From positions 703,032-767,031 of the forward strand of contig JADANN010000391.1 of NCBI GenBank assembly GCA_018806985.1: a DNA stretch of 64,000 nucleotides, given 5' to 3'. This DNA is from Angiostrongylus vasorum. Its lineage: Eukaryota > Nematoda > Chromadorea > Rhabditida > Metastrongylidae. Below, in pieces: positions 61,431-64,000 of the stretch (the first letter of the stretch is position 1; each line of letters opens with the position of its first letter). A model generated the notes under the pieces. That model did no database searches. It worked only from the letters and a program-made list of their open reading frames with translations, and was not told where the DNA came from. Both the position numbers and the translations under genes were made by a program.

Positions 61431-63335
61431 ATCCTTGGAGTGTCGTGCGTGTTTTCCAGATCCCGTTAAAATGGCGTCCTGCGTTACCCGTGATTTTATG
61501 GCCTCCCACCAGTGGTCTCATTGCATGACGCCAGTCATGGGAGCATCAAGTGCGTGGATGATGAGGCTAACCTATTGCTGATTGAGCATTTTGCTCATCT
61601 TTAGAGTTCTGACTTAACCTTGCAAGGGCTATCAAGATCTTCCCCGCGATGTGAATCCGAGACAAGTATCTTTTGATACTTAGTTTTATATTATGTCAAA
61701 CTTGGTTAAATTAACCAAACCGAAAATACACTGTATAAAAAGTATATATATGTTTTATGCAATAGGCAGAAGTCTCTGTCATAAATCTATAAAACACTGA
61801 ACTGCTAAACACTCCAGTGCTGAAGAAATTTTCGTTGACCATCGAAAAACCAGCTTTGTTTCACAAGAGTAGTTCTACTGAATAGTACATTTATACATAG
61901 GAAACATAACTGAAATGATGGGCACGATTCTTGAGCAGAAATGCAGTGAACCAAATACTTCGAATAGCAAACTGGTTATGGTGTGAACCGCTCCAATAGA
62001 TCTACAGTTGGAAGAGCACCAGGGAAGCAGCGCACTTCCTGTTGAAGTTCATAAGTAAAAGTGGAGGGCTTAACAGTAATGAGGTGAACAAGGAAATCCA
62101 TACAGATATTTGAGGTAAATTTGAGAAACGAGGGCGGTAAAGAAATTCCGTGAGAAAGCATCATGTCCTTATGACTAGGCGATGAACAACACATGATAAA
62201 GATAAGTATTGTCTCCGTATGTTACGTCGCTTGCACGGAAGTACACCGAGTTGTAGGAAGCTACGGGCAAAAAGGTCAATGAAATTGCAAGTAAACGCAG
62301 AGCGAACTTATGAAGAGGTTGATCATTGGTGCTCCAGCTAGGTGTATATGGATCAACGAAGTCAACTCAAACTTAATCACTACAGATAGGGCAAGGCCAG
62401 TAGAGAGCAGCGACCAGATCTAGCGAAATTTGAAGCGTTCAAGGAAAAGACTATTGACTTAATGCTGAAACGTTTTTACTAGAGCCACTGAACATGATGC
62501 AAAGTCTTCAAAGTCTACTGCGCTACCTTTACCAGCTGCAGAAGAAAAGAGTTTGCAGTGATATCCGTTGGAGCGACACGACGATGAAATAAAAAAAGTG
62601 TAGGTGGTATGTAGTAGTAATTTCTCAAAGATTTCGACTTTGCATGGGAGTATTCAATCGCTCTTAAGTGTTCGCAGCGGCTCATATGCGCCTCATTCCA
62701 GAAATGCCAAAAAGAACAAAGTTTTAAGGGATAAATTCTGACGGCACTGGTGCTAAATGTGGTGGAGATAAGAAAAGTGGTTGTGTTAACCATGTCCATG
62801 TCATTTTTGCAGAATTTGCAAATGAATTTTATAATAAATTTGCGCAGCTGCAGGACTGAAAATGTTTTAATAGCAGTAATTTGTCCTGCTTGACGATGTA
62901 CTGTATGTTTGTTGACTACTCGAAAACAAATCACACTTTTGCACAGAACATCCATGAAACGTAGCGAAATTCGTTGCAACCTCCGCTATGCATACAGAAG
63001 CGCTATGGATTTTGTTCCATACACCTTTAATAATTGATGTTTGGAAGATTAGGACTCCATGTCGAAACCTTCGTCAGTGATTTTCCTTCTGCAGCTCCTT
63101 TCAGCGATCCCTGCCTCGACAAATATCTCTGTTCATCTCAAGATTGACACGTCACTGTTTCTAATTGTCAACGTAGAAAGGCGCCACAATTTTAGCCACT
63201 TATGCATAAAAGCTGCTCATTTCACAGCCGACAAAATATTTTACGAAGTTTAAGCACTGGTATACCGCTCTGTTCATGGCATACAACTTTGTTGCATCAT
63301 TTCTTTTCAATTATTACATGCAATATTACTGAACC
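61431..63335. other. Unassigned, two minus-strand frames
   Basis: Minus frames at 62515-62979 (154 codons) and 61976-62194 (72 codons; GISLPPSFLKFTSNICMDFL) are non-repetitive and longer than most chance frames here, but neither shows a domain, a signal peptide or clear splice sites. A decayed gene is possible. Plus-strand text at 62280-62480 also has short coding-like runs. Confidence 0.25.
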
Positions 63336-63339
63336 TCAA

Positions 63340-63720
63340 AACGCTTCACCCCCTCATCGTAACTAGGAGGTATTCCTGGGCATCGGGCTGCGATGTTCAG
63401 GACAGGGATTCATCCCACTAGCAGGGTCTCCCAACATGAGAAATAGTCTGGCGTTTCCATCAGGAAGCCCAGCTAAGAGTAAACCAGTGTCAGGATCAAC
63501 CACCGTCCCGGTAACAAATTAGCCACATGATGGCAAATTTCTCTCTGATCCACATTGGCGGCGATCGCTTGTGGTGGTAACGACCTTGGCAGACTTTGGC
63601 CAGACTGTCCTTGGGGCTCCAGGGAACCACAGTGGCTAAACTAGCAAAACCTCGAAAAATTGGAAATTGTGCTGGGACCCGCACAAGCAGTGAGCACGAG
63701 CCATCCAAGTATCCAAGTAT
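63340..63720 (+). repeat. Repeat family C, copy 4
   Basis: CCCCTCATCGTAACTAGGAG, GGCTGCGATGTTCAGG, CAGGGTCTCCCAACATGAG, GGCGTTTCCATCAGGAAGCC, AGAGTAAACCAGTGTCAGGA, CAGACTTTGGCCAGACTGTC, GCTGGGACCCGCACAAGCAG, ATCCAAGTATCCAAGTA. Same order as at 57330. Confidence 0.82.
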
Positions 63721-64000
63721 GTACTACGTGCATTATTACTACATTTGTAGAAATGCCCCTGATCTCCTTGTCCGATCTACGGAAAATGCTATAGTTTTTT
63801 TTCTTGCAATAGCATGCTTTATAGAGGGTTAATTAAATGTGAATCAGTGAACAGTAGCTCGACAGCGAACGGCCAATGCTTTTCATCTTCTTACATTGCG
63901 CCTACGAAGTGTTCCATCAGAATGAAAAGGTATTCACCAGTTTCTTGGTAGCTCCACAAATTTTGCTTTTAAAGCTTGCAAAATGCAGTCTTTTTGCAGT
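63721..64000. other. Right edge, nothing recognised
   Basis: No feature supported before the window ends. Confidence 0.35.

Noticed and set aside
62515..62979. 154-codon minus frame as a chemoreceptor
   Set aside because: Hydrophobic stretches are short and irregular and no family motif is present; kept only as a note in the unassigned stretch.

Overview
The window is AT-rich eukaryotic DNA. It looks like a parasitic rhabditid or strongylid nematode, possibly hookworm-like. That inference rests on a multi-exon astacin (NAS-type) metalloprotease gene whose smaller introns are mostly 56-64 bases with TTTAG/TTTCAG acceptors, a likely spliced-leader acceptor next to its ATG, and dense RTE-type LINE, Penelope-like (PLE) and tRNA-derived SINE sequence. 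No rRNA, CRISPR array or bacterial-style operon is visible. Most of the DNA is decayed repeats.

Layout. 1-10.1 kb: a minus-strand gene for a cysteine-rich CXC-type protein. Exon 1 is at 10076-9946 and exon 2 at 1134-969; the 8.8-kb intron between them is full of repeats, and a GC-richer promoter-like block lies upstream at 10.1-10.5 kb. 11-34 kb: repeat country with SINE family A, fold-back family B, PLE remnants and a 1.1-kb PLE-derived palindrome (13.02-14.14 kb), plus a few weak candidate exons and a 1-kb A-rich low-complexity block (30.6-31.6 kb). 34.5-37.2 kb: a decayed minus-strand RTE LINE. 38-48.9 kb: more repeats, including a rearranged RTE (41.1-42.8 kb) and a tRNA-Gly-like relic (43.67 kb). 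49.1-55.1 kb: a plus-strand astacin gene traced through 12 exons (signal peptide, propeptide, catalytic domain, EGF, CUB). It has one +1 shift in an A-run and an apparent GC-AG intron. 55.4-64 kb: SINEs, PLE and RTE remnants, a large fold-back, and a 400-bp repeat family.

The most striking signal is a set of about 20 short motifs matching the minimal hammerhead ribozyme described for Penelope-like elements: a CTGANGA core, a short stem II, then GAAA and a self-complementary ACGT. They sit at the ends of PLE GIY-YIG endonuclease remnants. At least one stem II base pair changes in a compensatory way between copies, and one element carries the motif in both arms of a 325-bp inverted repeat. All alignments were made by eye; no database search was run.
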